Source: Psychrobacillus sp. NEAU-3TGS
Lineage (GTDB): Bacteria; Bacillota; Bacilli; Bacillales_A; Planococcaceae
Assembly: GCF_029955155.1 (NCBI RefSeq)
Contig: NZ_JAPNOZ010000012.1
Span: forward strand, 833,208 to 897,207
Direction: 5' to 3'
Length of the DNA: 64,000 bases
The position numbers and the translations under genes are program-made. The notes beneath the pieces were generated by a model that ran no database searches, was not told the DNA's origin, and saw nothing but the letters and a program-made list of their open reading frames with translations. Each line of letters starts with the position of its first letter. Within the stretch, counting starts at the first letter, position 1. Positions 1 to 7,985 of the stretch are shown one piece after another.

Positions 1-46
1 GTACTAAATTTAGTGTCTCCTTATGGAGTAAATAGCAAACTCTATT

Positions 47-209
47 GGATTGTAGCGAAGGGGTGGCGACTCCGGCGGGAACAGTACGAGCTGAAAGCCC
101 CGTAGGAGCGAGAGCTCCGAGGAGATGGAAACCGTGCCCGCGGAAAGTGTACACCCTATAGCGGAAATCCAAGCGGATACTTCATTCAACTCACTACCGC
201 GCAGTTTCC
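47..209 (+). repeat. GC-rich dispersed intergenic repeat, copy 1 (forward)
   Basis: This stretch is much richer in G+C than its surroundings and has no convincing reading frame. Its blocks (GGCGACTCC near 65, GCTGAAAGCCCCG near 90, GAGCTCCGAGGAGAT near 112, GTGCCCGCGGAAAG near 135, GCGGAAATC near 161, CCGCGCAGTTTCC near 197) recur in the same order at 42.06-42.22 kb, in diverged form at 26.39-26.56 kb, and reverse-complemented at 26.1 and 41.5 kb. The nested inverted blocks suggest a folded RNA or a small non-autonomous element. No target-site duplication is evident. Confidence 0.7.
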
Positions 210-244
210 ATAAACCCTCTATCTCATAAAATATTTCCTAAAAC

Positions 245-290
245 AAAAAAAGACTACCGAAGAGCCATGGTCTCTTTGGTAGTCTTTTAC
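245..290 (-). terminator. Rho-independent terminator after rpmF
   Basis: AGACTACC (251-258) pairs with GGTAGTCT (278-285), with extra pairing inside. On the minus strand the hairpin is followed by a run of seven Ts. It lies directly downstream of rpmF and ends the ylbN-rpmF transcript. Confidence 0.8.
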
Positions 291-305
291 GGAACAAATA
301 CTGAA

Positions 306-479
306 TTATTTGCTCACTACTTCTTTCCCTTTGTATTGACCGCATGATTTACAAATACGGTGAGCCAATTTCATTTCACCACAATTTGAACAAGCAACCA
401 TACCAGGTACGGATAATTTAAAATGTGTACGACGTTTTCTTTTTACAGTTTTAGAAGTTCTTCTAGCTGGTACTGCCAT
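306..479 (-). CDS. rpmF: 50S ribosomal protein L32
   Basis: Small basic protein of the large ribosomal subunit, 57 residues from the chosen start. The N-terminus [19 protein letters not shown] is characteristic of bacterial L32. Two Cys-x-x-Cys pairs (CSNC and CKSC) in the C-terminal half mark the zinc-ribbon form. The ATG at 479 is chosen because AAGGAGG ends about eight bases before it; the GTG three codons upstream overlaps that ribosome binding site. It follows ylbN on the same strand, the same order as in B. subtilis, so the two are almost certainly co-transcribed. Confidence 0.97.
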   Translation of the reverse strand: MAVPARRTSKTVKRKRRTHFKLSVPGMVACSNCGEMKLAHRICKSCGQYKGKEVVSK

Positions 480-503
480 TGGTGGCACCTCCTTACAGAT
501 CTA

Positions 504-1043
504 TTATTCGTCTGTTTGATCAAAATACTTAGCTAAATCAGCTAGTCTTGGATCCAGTTTTGGTTGTTCATCTTCTTGCATATCGTTCAGATCATCATCT
601 GTTGTATAACTCCAACCACTTCCACCTTCATGTCTAAATTGGTCTGCACCTTCTTTATACACTTGCAATGGAATTTCTAAAAGAACTAACTCTTCTAGAA
701 CAGGGTCTACATCAATGACATCTCCTTCTACCACATGGAAGTTATCATGTGCTTGCGCAGAAGCAGCCGCCGTCTCAGACCAGTTGAAGATTTCATCAGA
801 TTGAATCTCAAATGGATATTCTACATCCTCCCAAGTGCGAGCACAAGGTAATATAAGAGTCCCTGAAAGCTGAAAATGACAATTCATTTGCGCTGCACCA
901 AAAGTGCAATGCCCTTTTACATGAACGGGTGAAATGTTTCGAACGTCCGGGTTTCGTTCCTTCACTTTTTCAAGTGTAACGAACTCATCTAACGGCATCC
1001 CGTTTTCACGATATTTTGCTAGTTGACTAATTGCCCATTTCAT
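504..1043 (-). CDS. ylbN: YceD/DUF177 family protein YlbN
   Basis: 179-residue member of the DUF177 (YceD) family, which is nearly always encoded next to rpmF; homologues have been linked to 23S rRNA accumulation, but the mechanism is not settled. The central block with HCTFGAAQMNC and LPCARTW matches the family's conserved Cys-containing core, and the C-terminus is acidic (DDDLNDMQEDEQ). The ATG at 1043 is preceded by GAGGTGATAATCGT. A consensus sigma-A promoter lies just upstream, so ylbN heads the ylbN-rpmF operon. Function beyond a likely role in ribosome or rRNA homeostasis is inference. Confidence 0.93.
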   Translation of the reverse strand: MKWAISQLAKYRENGMPLDEFVTLEKVKERNPDVRNISPVHVKGHCTFGAAQMNCHFQLSGTLILPCARTWEDVEYPFEIQSDEIFNWSETAAASAQAHDNFHVVEGDVIDVDPVLEELVLLEIPLQVYKEGADQFRHEGGSGWSYTTDDDLNDMQEDEQPKLDPRLADLAKYFDQTDE

Positions 1044-1072
1044 ACGATTATCACCTCAAGACAACAAAGTTG

Positions 1073-1101
1073 ATTATATAATGACTGAATTTAGATGTCA
1101 A
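1073..1101 (-). promoter_or_regulatory. Sigma-A promoter of ylbN-rpmF
   Basis: On the minus strand TTGACA (1096-1101) and TATAAT (1073-1078) are separated by exactly 17 bases, both perfect matches to the housekeeping consensus. They lie about 30 bases upstream of the ylbN start. Confidence 0.85.
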
Positions 1102-1281
1102 GATAATTTCTTGTCACTACAATATAATAACATTATAATTTGATTATGAAAAGCGAAAGCGCCTATTAAAGGAATACAGTCTAAATTCGCGACATCGTGT
1201 GGCAAGCCCTTAACGGCGACGAGCTGAATGCAGGTGCAATGCACAGGAGTCGGGAACTCATGGAAAGGATTTGGTGAATTA

Positions 1282-2496
1282 ATGAAAGCTACCGGAATTG
1301 TGGTGGAATATAATCCATTTCATAATGGACATTTACATCATTTAGAACAGTCACGAGTGAAAACAGATAGTGAAGTTATGATTGCCGTAATGTCTGGTAA
1401 CTTTTTGCAACGTGGTGAGCCAGCACTTGTTGATAAGTGGACTCGAACGAAAATGGCTCTCTACGCGGGTGTTGACTTAGTAATAGAACTACCCTACGCA
1501 TTTGCTACCGCTCAAGCGAGTGATTTTGCAAAAGGAGCGATTTTTTTATTAGATGCGTTAAAATGTAAGTCATTTTGTTTTGGGAGCGAAGAAGGGTCTT
1601 TACAGGCGTTTCAGCATACGTATGATTTATTAACGGTAAATAAATCCTCCTATAATTTAGCAATCTCCACGCTTATGAAAGAAGGCATTAGTTATCCCAA
1701 AGCATTAAATGAAGCTTATAAACTTGTTTCTAAAGATGTGAGCGTGCCATTAGTAGACCTTTCAAAGCCAAATAATATTTTAGGCTATCACTATATAGAG
1801 GCTGCCCAAATGTTACATACACAAATTCAACCCGAGACTATTCAACGCGTCGTAGCTAATTACCATGACGATGCGAAAGCTTCGGAAACGATCGCGAGTG
1901 CTACTGGCATTCGAAAGGTGTTGTTTGGTGATAATGATCTGTCTACAATAGAACCTTTTTTGCCAGCTACTAGTTTAGACGCATTAAATGAATGGCAAAG
2001 TACGGCTGACTCTTTTGGTAGCTGGGAGCGATTTTATCCATTGCTACGTTTAATTATTTTACATCATACTAAAGAGTCGCTCGCTCAATGTGCAGAAGTG
2101 ACAGAAGGTATGGAAAATGCTATATGGAATGCAGCTACAACCTGTATAACCTTTCAACCTTTTATGGAAAAGATAAAATCGAAGCGTTTTACATGGACTA
2201 GAATTCAACGAATGTTAACGCATATTTATACGGAATTTACATGGAAACAATTGCGTGAAACCGAGTTACCGACCTATATTCGTCCATTAGGAATGAATCG
2301 AAAAGGACAAGCTTATTTACAATCGATAAAAAAAGACTTGCAGCTTCCACTTGTTAGTAGAGTTGCTGCAAGCAAAAAAAATAAATTACTTCAGTTAGAT
2401 ATTAAAGCAGCGAACTTATATTATCTCGGTTTACAAAGTTCGTATGGTCAGCAAATGGTTGGCAGCGATTTTAGAATAGCACCAATAAGAATTTAA
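1282..2496 (+). CDS. tmcAL: tRNA(Met) cytidine acetate ligase TmcAL (YlbM)
   Basis: 404-residue nucleotidyltransferase-fold enzyme. In B. subtilis TmcAL activates acetate with ATP and acetylates the wobble cytidine of elongator tRNA-Met. The N-terminus GIVVEYNPFHNGH contains the HxGH-type nucleotide-binding motif (His14-Asn-Gly-His17), and GNFLQRGEPALVDKW follows as in the family. The ATG at 1282 is preferred because homologues begin right before the nucleotide-binding motif; an in-frame ATG at 1228 would add 18 unrelated residues. It is divergent from ylbN and convergent with ylbL, with only four bases between the stop codons. Confidence 0.93.
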   Translation: MKATGIVVEYNPFHNGHLHHLEQSRVKTDSEVMIAVMSGNFLQRGEPALVDKWTRTKMALYAGVDLVIELPYAFATAQASDFAKGAIFLLDALKCKSFCFGSEEGSLQAFQHTYDLLTVNKSSYNLAISTLMKEGISYPKALNEAYKLVSKDVSVPLVDLSKPNNILGYHYIEAAQMLHTQIQPETIQRVVANYHDDAKASETIASATGIRKVLFGDNDLSTIEPFLPATSLDALNEWQSTADSFGSWERFYPLLRLIILHHTKESLAQCAEVTEGMENAIWNAATTCITFQPFMEKIKSKRFTWTRIQRMLTHIYTEFTWKQLRETELPTYIRPLGMNRKGQAYLQSIKKDLQLPLVSRVAASKKNKLLQLDIKAANLYYLGLQSSYGQQMVGSDFRIAPIRI

Positions 2497-2500
2497 TAAT

Positions 2501-3547
2501 TTATTTTGGCTCTAATTTTTCTAAATATGCAAGTGCATCGTCAACTGTTTTAACAGGTACAATTTTCATTTTTGTGCCTATTTTTTTTGCCGTTTTTACT
2601 GCTACATCATAATTGGATGTTATATCTGGGTTTTTCTCTAATACCGCAGGGTCTATTTCATCATCAGGAGCGAACATGATTTCCATTCCTTTTCGATCGG
2701 CTGCAATTACTTTTAAGTCAATCCCACCAATACGTCCGACAGTACCATCTGGTAGCATCTCCCCAGTTCCGGCAATATTATGTCCTTTTGTAAGATCTTC
2801 AGGCAGCAATTGATTTAATATTTCCAATGTAAACATAAGACCAGCAGAAGGCCCCCCAATATCTTCGGTATGCATATTGACGACTGGTGTAGTTTCCACT
2901 ATTTTATCCTCTTTATAAGATATACCGATTCCTGGTTTATCAAGAACGCCAGGTACTATTTTAAGTGTGACCTCTTTCTTCAGTTCCTTGCCCTCTCGTT
3001 CGACTACTAATTGAATCGTATCTCCTTCTTGTTTATCAGCCAAATATGTTTGAATGGATGCTTCAGTTAAATCTTTTTCATTATCCATCTCCAAAATTTT
3101 ATCCCCAGGTTCTAAAATACCGTCTGCAGCACTACCATCCACTACATTAAAAATAAATATTCCGTTATTTGTGATTGTATAAGGCTTATTCGCTCTATTG
3201 TATGCAACCGTAATAGCATTAAATTGAGAATCAGACATAAGCTTTAATTGACGAACATTATATTCTTTATCGTCTTCATCTTCCTGCCTAATTTGATTTG
3301 CCTTATATATTTTTTGATTATCCACTAGTTTAGCGTATGCGTATGTAAGTGGAGTAGCTTTTGCAAGTGCTATGGTGAGTAGACTCATGGTGCCGATGTC
3401 ATCCTCGTCTCCACCGTCCACTTCTACAAATGGAGAAAGCTCATAGGCACCTCCTGGTTTGGAAATATAGGATTCCATTGGATAGAAGGCAAGTGCCAGC
3501 ACAATCGCAAATACGAAAAGAAGGATTACGGACTTTCTCTTCTTCAT
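2501..3547 (-). CDS. ddcP: PDZ and Lon-type membrane protease DdcP (YlbL)
   Basis: 348 residues: an N-terminal signal anchor (about residues 7-24), a PDZ domain (about 125-200), and a Lon-type S16 proteolytic domain with the Ser-Lys dyad visible at Ser234 (GGPSAG) and Lys279 (GIDLK). In B. subtilis this protease, with CtpA, clears the SOS cell-division inhibitor YneA so that cells recover from the DNA-damage checkpoint. The protein is extracytoplasmic apart from its short N-terminus. Length and dyad positions match the B. subtilis protein. It stops four bases from the end of convergent ylbM. Confidence 0.94.
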   Translation of the reverse strand: MKKRKSVILLFVFAIVLALAFYPMESYISKPGGAYELSPFVEVDGGDEDDIGTMSLLTIALAKATPLTYAYAKLVDNQKIYKANQIRQEDEDDKEYNVRQLKLMSDSQFNAITVAYNRANKPYTITNNGIFIFNVVDGSAADGILEPGDKILEMDNEKDLTEASIQTYLADKQEGDTIQLVVEREGKELKKEVTLKIVPGVLDKPGIGISYKEDKIVETTPVVNMHTEDIGGPSAGLMFTLEILNQLLPEDLTKGHNIAGTGEMLPDGTVGRIGGIDLKVIAADRKGMEIMFAPDDEIDPAVLEKNPDITSNYDVAVKTAKKIGTKMKIVPVKTVDDALAYLEKLEPK

Positions 3548-3641
3548 AAGTTCTCCCTCTCTTTCTTAACTATATATGAGTATTAGTTTATCACTTCCAT
3601 TTTTTTCTGACAAAACAATCGAAAATAAAGGATGAAATTAC

Positions 3642-4517
3642 ATGCATATAATTATTACTATCGCAAGCTGGGCATTAATAATTTTATTATTTCTACAACC
3701 TGGTACAGCCCATAAGGGGGCCGTAGAAGGAATGCGTATCTTTACGACGGCATTACTTCCCTATTTGTTGCCTTATTTAGTCATTACCCAAATGTTTATA
3801 AGATCACAAAATAATTTTTTACATACAACGAATAAGTTTAAATTGTATATGAATGTTTACATATTAAGTGCGATTGGGGGATTTCCAAGTGGAGCTGCTG
3901 TTATTTCGTCGTTAAAGGAAATGGGTACTTTAAATGACCGTAACGCAAGTTGGTTATTAGGGATTTGCCATGCGCCGAGTCCAATGTTTGTCATTGGATT
4001 TGTGGGAATAGAAATTTTTCACGAAGAATTTGCTGGTTTGAAATTGTTAATCATTATCCATCTGATCAATTTAATCTTCCTTTTAGTATTCATCTTTTTT
4101 TCCAAGCCTATTCAACAGAATGAATACAAAGCAACAATTGCCATTTCTCCGTTCCAAGAAAGTATTAAAGAAACATCCCAAATATTATTACTAATCGGTA
4201 CAACCGTCATTTTTTTCACTACAGTAAGTATTGTTGTATTTGAATCTGTGAAGGAAGTGTTTCCATCTATTTCACCATTATTGTTAGTATTTGTCGCTTC
4301 TTTTTTTGAAATGACAGGTGGAATCAGTTTAGCAGGAGAAATACTCGCAGGAAAAGCTATACTTCCATTTATCGTAGCAATCATTGTAGCCTTTAGCGGT
4401 TTAAGTATTCATATGCAAATTATAGTACTTGCCCAAAAAGCTAGAATTCCTATCAAACGTTATATTCTATTCCGTTTTCTACACATGCTAATAATTCCTT
4501 TGTTTTTTATTATATAA
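3642..4517 (+). CDS. ylbJ: Sporulation integral membrane protein YlbJ-like
   Basis: 291-residue polytopic membrane protein with about seven or eight hydrophobic helices. The segments GGFPSGAAVISSLKEMG and CHAPSPMFVIGFVGIEIF match the conserved GxPxGA and SNPLF-like blocks of YlbJ, a Gate-domain protein made in the mother cell and needed for full spore development in B. subtilis. It is clearly shorter than the roughly 400-residue B. subtilis protein. Its place next to ylbL supports the call. It could be a compact paralogue rather than the strict orthologue. Confidence 0.75.
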   Translation: MHIIITIASWALIILLFLQPGTAHKGAVEGMRIFTTALLPYLLPYLVITQMFIRSQNNFLHTTNKFKLYMNVYILSAIGGFPSGAAVISSLKEMGTLNDRNASWLLGICHAPSPMFVIGFVGIEIFHEEFAGLKLLIIIHLINLIFLLVFIFFSKPIQQNEYKATIAISPFQESIKETSQILLLIGTTVIFFTTVSIVVFESVKEVFPSISPLLLVFVASFFEMTGGISLAGEILAGKAILPFIVAIIVAFSGLSIHMQIIVLAQKARIPIKRYILFRFLHMLIIPLFFII

Positions 4518-4619
4518 GCAAGTTATGACAAAAGCAGTTTTAGTCAAGATGATAAGTCACAGCTCAACAAAAGCGCTTGTGCTACTGTCTCCAGCCCGCT
4601 TTAGTTCATAGGAACACAT

Positions 4620-4766
4620 AATAGGGATACTGTGCGGTAAGGCTCCATTGGGTGTCCGTCGTGATTTTCGCTACAGGGTCCAAGAGTAAAATAAAAATAT
4701 ACCGTTCCTTATGCTACTTGAAAAAAGTTATCCACAAAATCTTTTATAGTTTCCTAATCAACAAAA
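4620..4766 (-). repeat. Truncated copy of the dispersed repeat plus tail (copy 2, reverse)
   Basis: The gap between ylbJ and the DUF2935 gene (4518-4800) holds a shortened reverse copy: GATACTGTGCGGTAAGG (about 4626) and GATTTTCGCTACAGGG (about 4663) correspond to blocks of the full reverse copies at 26.1 and 41.5 kb, then the match stops. At 4711-4766 a second block (ATGCTACTTGAAAAAAGTT, then TTCCTAATCAACAAAAAA) matches the tail after the forward copy at 42.23-42.29 kb. The gap is therefore a rearranged composite of the same family. Confidence 0.55.
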
Positions 4767-4790
4767 AACCCTCCACTAATAGAGGGGTTC
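4763..4790 (-). terminator. Terminator of the DUF2935 gene
   Basis: CCCTC (4769-4773) pairs with GAGGG (4782-4786) around a short loop, and the minus-strand product ends in six Ts. It lies just past the stop codon of the DUF2935 gene. Confidence 0.75.
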
Positions 4791-4800
4791 ACTTTCTTTT

Positions 4801-5562
4801 TTATGGGACTAGCTCAATCTTTTTTAAATAGTATGTCTCTTCCCTTGCCATATGGTCTGCCATAAGTGGCGTAAAGGTTCCTAGCGCTTCTTTTTTTATC
4901 CTCATTTCTTCTAATTCCCTTAAAAAGACTTTGAAAATAGTCATTTCTAATTCAATGTCTTGATGAAATTTATCTAATGCTGGAAACTTATCGACATTCG
5001 CACGTAAATAACCTGCTAGTTCAACGGCCTTTAGATAAAAGTCTTCCCACTCTTTCATGAACTGCTGACCTTTTTCTTTTAATTTCTTTTCTACTCTGTC
5101 TAAGTCTGCATCAATTGCTCCAGCATGGCCTGCCGCATCAATGAGCCATAATAGATCATGATGTAAAGGATGGACTGCTGGAATGTTCTGTCCGTTCTCT
5201 AAATAGGAGAATACTCGGATCGCTTCTTCTACTTCATTTACCATATGATTAATGAAACTAGGTGGCAAAGAGATTTTCACTTCCCCAACTAAATGCTCTT
5301 TAATTAACCATAATTTAAACGCTCGTATTTTTTCACTCGCTACTTTAGCTTTTTGTGCAACCACCATTATTTCCTGATTTGTTAACGGTTTTTTAGAGGT
5401 TTCTAGTAGTTGATCAAACCGTTTGATAAAAGAAGCTGCCACCTCTATTTTTTCTTTCTCACTCGGTGCCAATGAGTCATGAATAAACCGTCCGTGATCT
5501 CCTAACACTTCCAGCCAAAAATGAAGTTCATACAATGCAGAATCCTGGAATGAAATTGCCAG
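4801..5562 (-). CDS. DUF2935 domain protein, probable CTG start
   Basis: About 253 residues, mostly alpha-helical. Two tandem DUF2935-like four-helix units are suggested by the repeated pattern LHFWLEVLGDHGRFI near the N-terminus and LLWLIDAAGHAGAID in the second half; the histidines and acidic residues in such units suggest metal binding, but the biochemical role is unknown. The first standard start is TTG at 5535, which would cut into the conserved FQDSALYELHFW helix. An in-frame TAA lies just upstream of an AAGGGGG ribosome binding site, and the only well-spaced codon between them is CTG at 5562 (MAISFQDSALYE). A CTG start is therefore inferred. Confidence 0.75.
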   Translation of the reverse strand: MAISFQDSALYELHFWLEVLGDHGRFIHDSLAPSEKEKIEVAASFIKRFDQLLETSKKPLTNQEIMVVAQKAKVASEKIRAFKLWLIKEHLVGEVKISLPPSFINHMVNEVEEAIRVFSYLENGQNIPAVHPLHHDLLWLIDAAGHAGAIDADLDRVEKKLKEKGQQFMKEWEDFYLKAVELAGYLRANVDKFPALDKFHQDIELEMTIFKVFLRELEEMRIKKEALGTFTPLMADHMAREETYYLKKIELVP

Positions 5563-5750
5563 TTGAAATCCCCCTTTTTACATAATAAAAGTATATGCAA
5601 ATCGGGAAAATGATGTCACTATTGAGCGTTTTTCAAATTATTCAAAAACAATAACCAATTAATGTTATAGTTATTTAATAGATAAAAGTGTTTTGTTACT
5701 GCTGCTCGGCACCAGTAACAGGCTTGTAATTTGTTGATGAGGTGAGTTTT

Positions 5751-6656
5751 GTGGATTTATTGTTAATTATTTTACCTGTTTTCATTATCTTTTTTATTGG
5801 TTTTTTAGGACAGAGATTAATAGGATTTGATATTAAGTCTATTTCGACTGCTGCTCTATATCTTATGTCGCCTTTTTTAGCTTTTCGCACATTTTATACA
5901 CATACATTAACTATTGATTACTTTTATATGGTGTTAGCTTGTATCCTTCTCATATTTGGACTTTTCCTTTTCGTGTGGTTAACTGCACGTATGCTGAAAT
6001 CGTCACGTCCCCAATTTGCGGCGTTAATGCTCGGTGCTGCTTTTCCAAATAGCGGTAACTATGGAGCTCCGGTTGTTCTTTTTGCTTTAGGTGCCGTTGG
6101 GTTTGATTATGCTGTTATCATTATGGTTTTACACGGTCTATTCATCAATACCTTCGGAATCTTCTTTGCTTCTTTAGGGGGCGAAGAAAAGGCCTCGTGG
6201 CGTCAATCTTTACAAAGGGTCATCCGCATGCCGCTTATCTATGCAGCAACCTTAGGAATCATTTTGCAATTAGTAGGTGCTTCGGTTCCGAAATCGATCA
6301 TGAATGGGATTGGACTAGTGGCGGATGCTTCTATTCCAACGGTAATGCTCGTTCTTGGTATGCAGCTAGCCGTTATTTCAAGAAAAAAGGTCGCTTATCG
6401 ATATGTATCTGTTGCAACTGTTATTCGAATGGTGATTTCCCCTGTCATTGCAGCATTAGTCGTTTATTTTATGCCACTGAATGATATGATCAAAACTGTA
6501 TTCATCATACAAGCGTCCATGCCGACTGCCGCAAATACGACGCTTCTCGCGCTTCAATTTGGCACAGAACCGGATCTCGTATCTTTCACGACATTTGTTA
6601 CAACTATCATTAGTATTATCACAATCCCTTTTGTGTTATTTTTTCTTGGAATATAA
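5751..6656 (+). CDS. AEC family transporter (auxin efflux carrier-like)
   Basis: About 301 residues with ten predicted transmembrane helices in two five-helix halves. The segments AAFPNSGNYGAPVVLFALG and MPTAANTTLLALQFG carry the asparagine/proline-rich half-repeat motifs of the AEC/PIN family, whose bacterial members export or exchange malate and other small carboxylates. Substrate cannot be told from sequence. The GTG at 5751 is preferred because GAGGTGA lies five bases upstream; GTG at 5742 overlaps that site and is the alternative. A terminator follows. Confidence 0.85.
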   Translation: MDLLLIILPVFIIFFIGFLGQRLIGFDIKSISTAALYLMSPFLAFRTFYTHTLTIDYFYMVLACILLIFGLFLFVWLTARMLKSSRPQFAALMLGAAFPNSGNYGAPVVLFALGAVGFDYAVIIMVLHGLFINTFGIFFASLGGEEKASWRQSLQRVIRMPLIYAATLGIILQLVGASVPKSIMNGIGLVADASIPTVMLVLGMQLAVISRKKVAYRYVSVATVIRMVISPVIAALVVYFMPLNDMIKTVFIIQASMPTAANTTLLALQFGTEPDLVSFTTFVTTIISIITIPFVLFFLGI

Positions 6657-6662
6657 TTCAGT

Positions 6663-6703
6663 AAAAAGCCTTTCTTTATTTGCTTGAGCAAGAAGGCTTT
6701 TTT
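6663..6703 (+). terminator. Terminator after the AEC transporter
   Basis: AAAAAGCCTTTCTT pairs with AAGAAGGCTTTTTT, leaving a T tract on the plus strand directly after the AEC gene. Confidence 0.8.
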
Positions 6704-6741
6704 CATCTCTACACAAATTCCCAAGAACAAGTTGTCCTCCA

Positions 6742-6770
6742 GTATCATTTAGGCACTATCTTCATAGGAT
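6742..6770 (+). promoter_or_regulatory. Possible sigma-E promoter of cotJABC
   Basis: GTATCAT (6742-6748) and CATAGGAT (6763-6770) are 14 bases apart and resemble the sigma-E -35/-10 elements used for cotJ in B. subtilis. The match is imperfect. The -10 region sits inside a small inverted repeat (ACTATC...GATAGT). Confidence 0.4.
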
Positions 6771-6791
6771 AGTCTGAAGGAGTGATTTGGT

Positions 6792-7010
6792 TTGAATCAA
6801 TCGCAATTCCGAGGAACTTTTAGACCGTATGTATCTCCACGGGATCCATGTCCCCCTATTTTAGAAAAAACTTTTGTTTTGCCACCTCAGCTTTTTACGA
6901 ATTTCCAAAAGCCTGGTCTTCCACAAAATTCACCTGAAGAAGCCCTAAAACAAGGTTCACTTTGGCCACAATTTGTGGATGGGTTTTATCGCGAGGAGGG
7001 AATTTCATGA
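6792..7010 (+). CDS. cotJA: Spore coat associated protein CotJA
   Basis: 72-residue proline-rich protein. The sequence FRPYVSPRDPCPPI followed by LPPQLFTNFQKPGLPQNSPEEALKQGSLWP is typical of CotJA, a component of the spore coat synthesised in the mother cell. It starts with TTG at 6792 behind GAAGGAG. Its stop overlaps the cotJB start (ATGA), so the two are translationally coupled in the conserved cotJA-cotJB-cotJC operon. The operon is strong evidence that the organism forms endospores. Confidence 0.93.
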   Translation: MNQSQFRGTFRPYVSPRDPCPPILEKTFVLPPQLFTNFQKPGLPQNSPEEALKQGSLWPQFVDGFYREEGIS

Positions 7011-7273
7011 ATCCACAGGAAGAAGAATGGCAGTTACTTAAAAAAGTACAACAAGCCGATTTCGTCGTCGTAGAACTTACCCTATATACAGATACACATC
7101 CCAATGATATGGAAGCAATCCAACAATGGCGAGAAGCAATAAAAGAAGCTGCAAAAGTCAGAAGACAATATGAATCAAGATTCGGACCCCTTTCTCTTCT
7201 ATCTGTTCCTTCTACACAAGCAATCGAGGTAGGATGGCACTGGAACTCTACACCATGGCCATGGCAAAGATGA
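7007..7273 (+). CDS. cotJB: Spore coat protein CotJB
   Basis: 88-residue protein, MNPQEEEWQLLKKVQQADF followed by VELTLYTDTHPND, a signature of CotJB. The ATG at 7007 has GAGGAGGG just upstream and overlaps the cotJA stop; a longer in-frame extension to 6962 lies inside cotJA and is unlikely. In B. subtilis CotJA and CotJC interact and the operon product contributes to the inner coat; the specific job of CotJB is unclear. Confidence 0.93.
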   Translation: MNPQEEEWQLLKKVQQADFVVVELTLYTDTHPNDMEAIQQWREAIKEAAKVRRQYESRFGPLSLLSVPSTQAIEVGWHWNSTPWPWQR

Positions 7274-7289
7274 GAAAGGAGAATCTGAA

Positions 7290-7859
7290 ATGTGGGTGTA
7301 TGAAAAAAAGTTGCTTTACCCCGTAGAAGTGACCACTTGTAATCCAATGCTTGCAAAGTATCTCATGGAACAATATGGAGGAGCTGATGGGGAACTTGCG
7401 GCCGCTCTGCGGTATATGAACCAGCGATACACTGTTCCTGACAAAGTTATTGGTGTTTTAACCGATATCTCGACAGAAGAGTTTTCTCATCTTGAAATGC
7501 TTGCCACTATGATTTACAAGTTGACTAAAGATGCCACACCTGAGCAGTTAGAAAAAGCTGGACTTGGAGCACACTTTGTCAATCATGGACATTCTCTTTT
7601 CTATGAAAATGCTGGTGGAGTTCCTTTTACAGCGACCTACATTCAATCTAAAGGAGATCCGATTGCCGATTTATATGAAGATATTGCTGCAGAAGAAAAA
7701 GCACGTGCAACGTATCAATGGCTCATTGACATATCAGATGACCCGGGTGTAAGTGATGCACTCAGATTTTTAAGAGAAAGAGAAAATATCCACTCCCTAC
7801 GTTTTAGAGAATCCGTGGAAATTTTAAAAGAAGAAAGAGACCGAAAAAAGATATTTTAA
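7290..7859 (+). CDS. cotJC: Spore coat protein CotJC, manganese catalase-like
   Basis: 189 residues with a ferritin-like four-helix fold of the manganese catalase family. Metal-ligand candidates are visible in STEEFSHLEMLATMI (Glu-x-x-His-x-Glu) and EDIAAEEKARATY, with a final ERENIHSLRFRE helix supplying another Glu and His. CotJC orthologues are spore-coat proteins thought to dismutate peroxide with Mn. It lies 16 bases after cotJB and ends the operon, followed by a strong terminator. Confidence 0.93.
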   Translation: MWVYEKKLLYPVEVTTCNPMLAKYLMEQYGGADGELAAALRYMNQRYTVPDKVIGVLTDISTEEFSHLEMLATMIYKLTKDATPEQLEKAGLGAHFVNHGHSLFYENAGGVPFTATYIQSKGDPIADLYEDIAAEEKARATYQWLIDISDDPGVSDALRFLRERENIHSLRFRESVEILKEERDRKKIF

Positions 7860-7887
7860 AGGATATTATTTGAGCTCTTATCATCAC

Positions 7888-7925
7888 AAAAGCGTTACTG
7901 GCATATAAGTCCCAGTAACGCTTTT
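7888..7925 (+). terminator. Terminator of cotJABC, probably bidirectional
   Basis: A perfect 14-bp stem (AAAAGCGTTACTGG with CCAGTAACGCTTTT) lies 28 bases after cotJC. Ts on both strands suggest it also serves the converging diguanylate cyclase gene. Confidence 0.85.
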
Positions 7926-7985
7926 ACATTTTACCATCACATATACATAAAAAATACGATAGTTAACCCCAGCTATCAAGTATTT

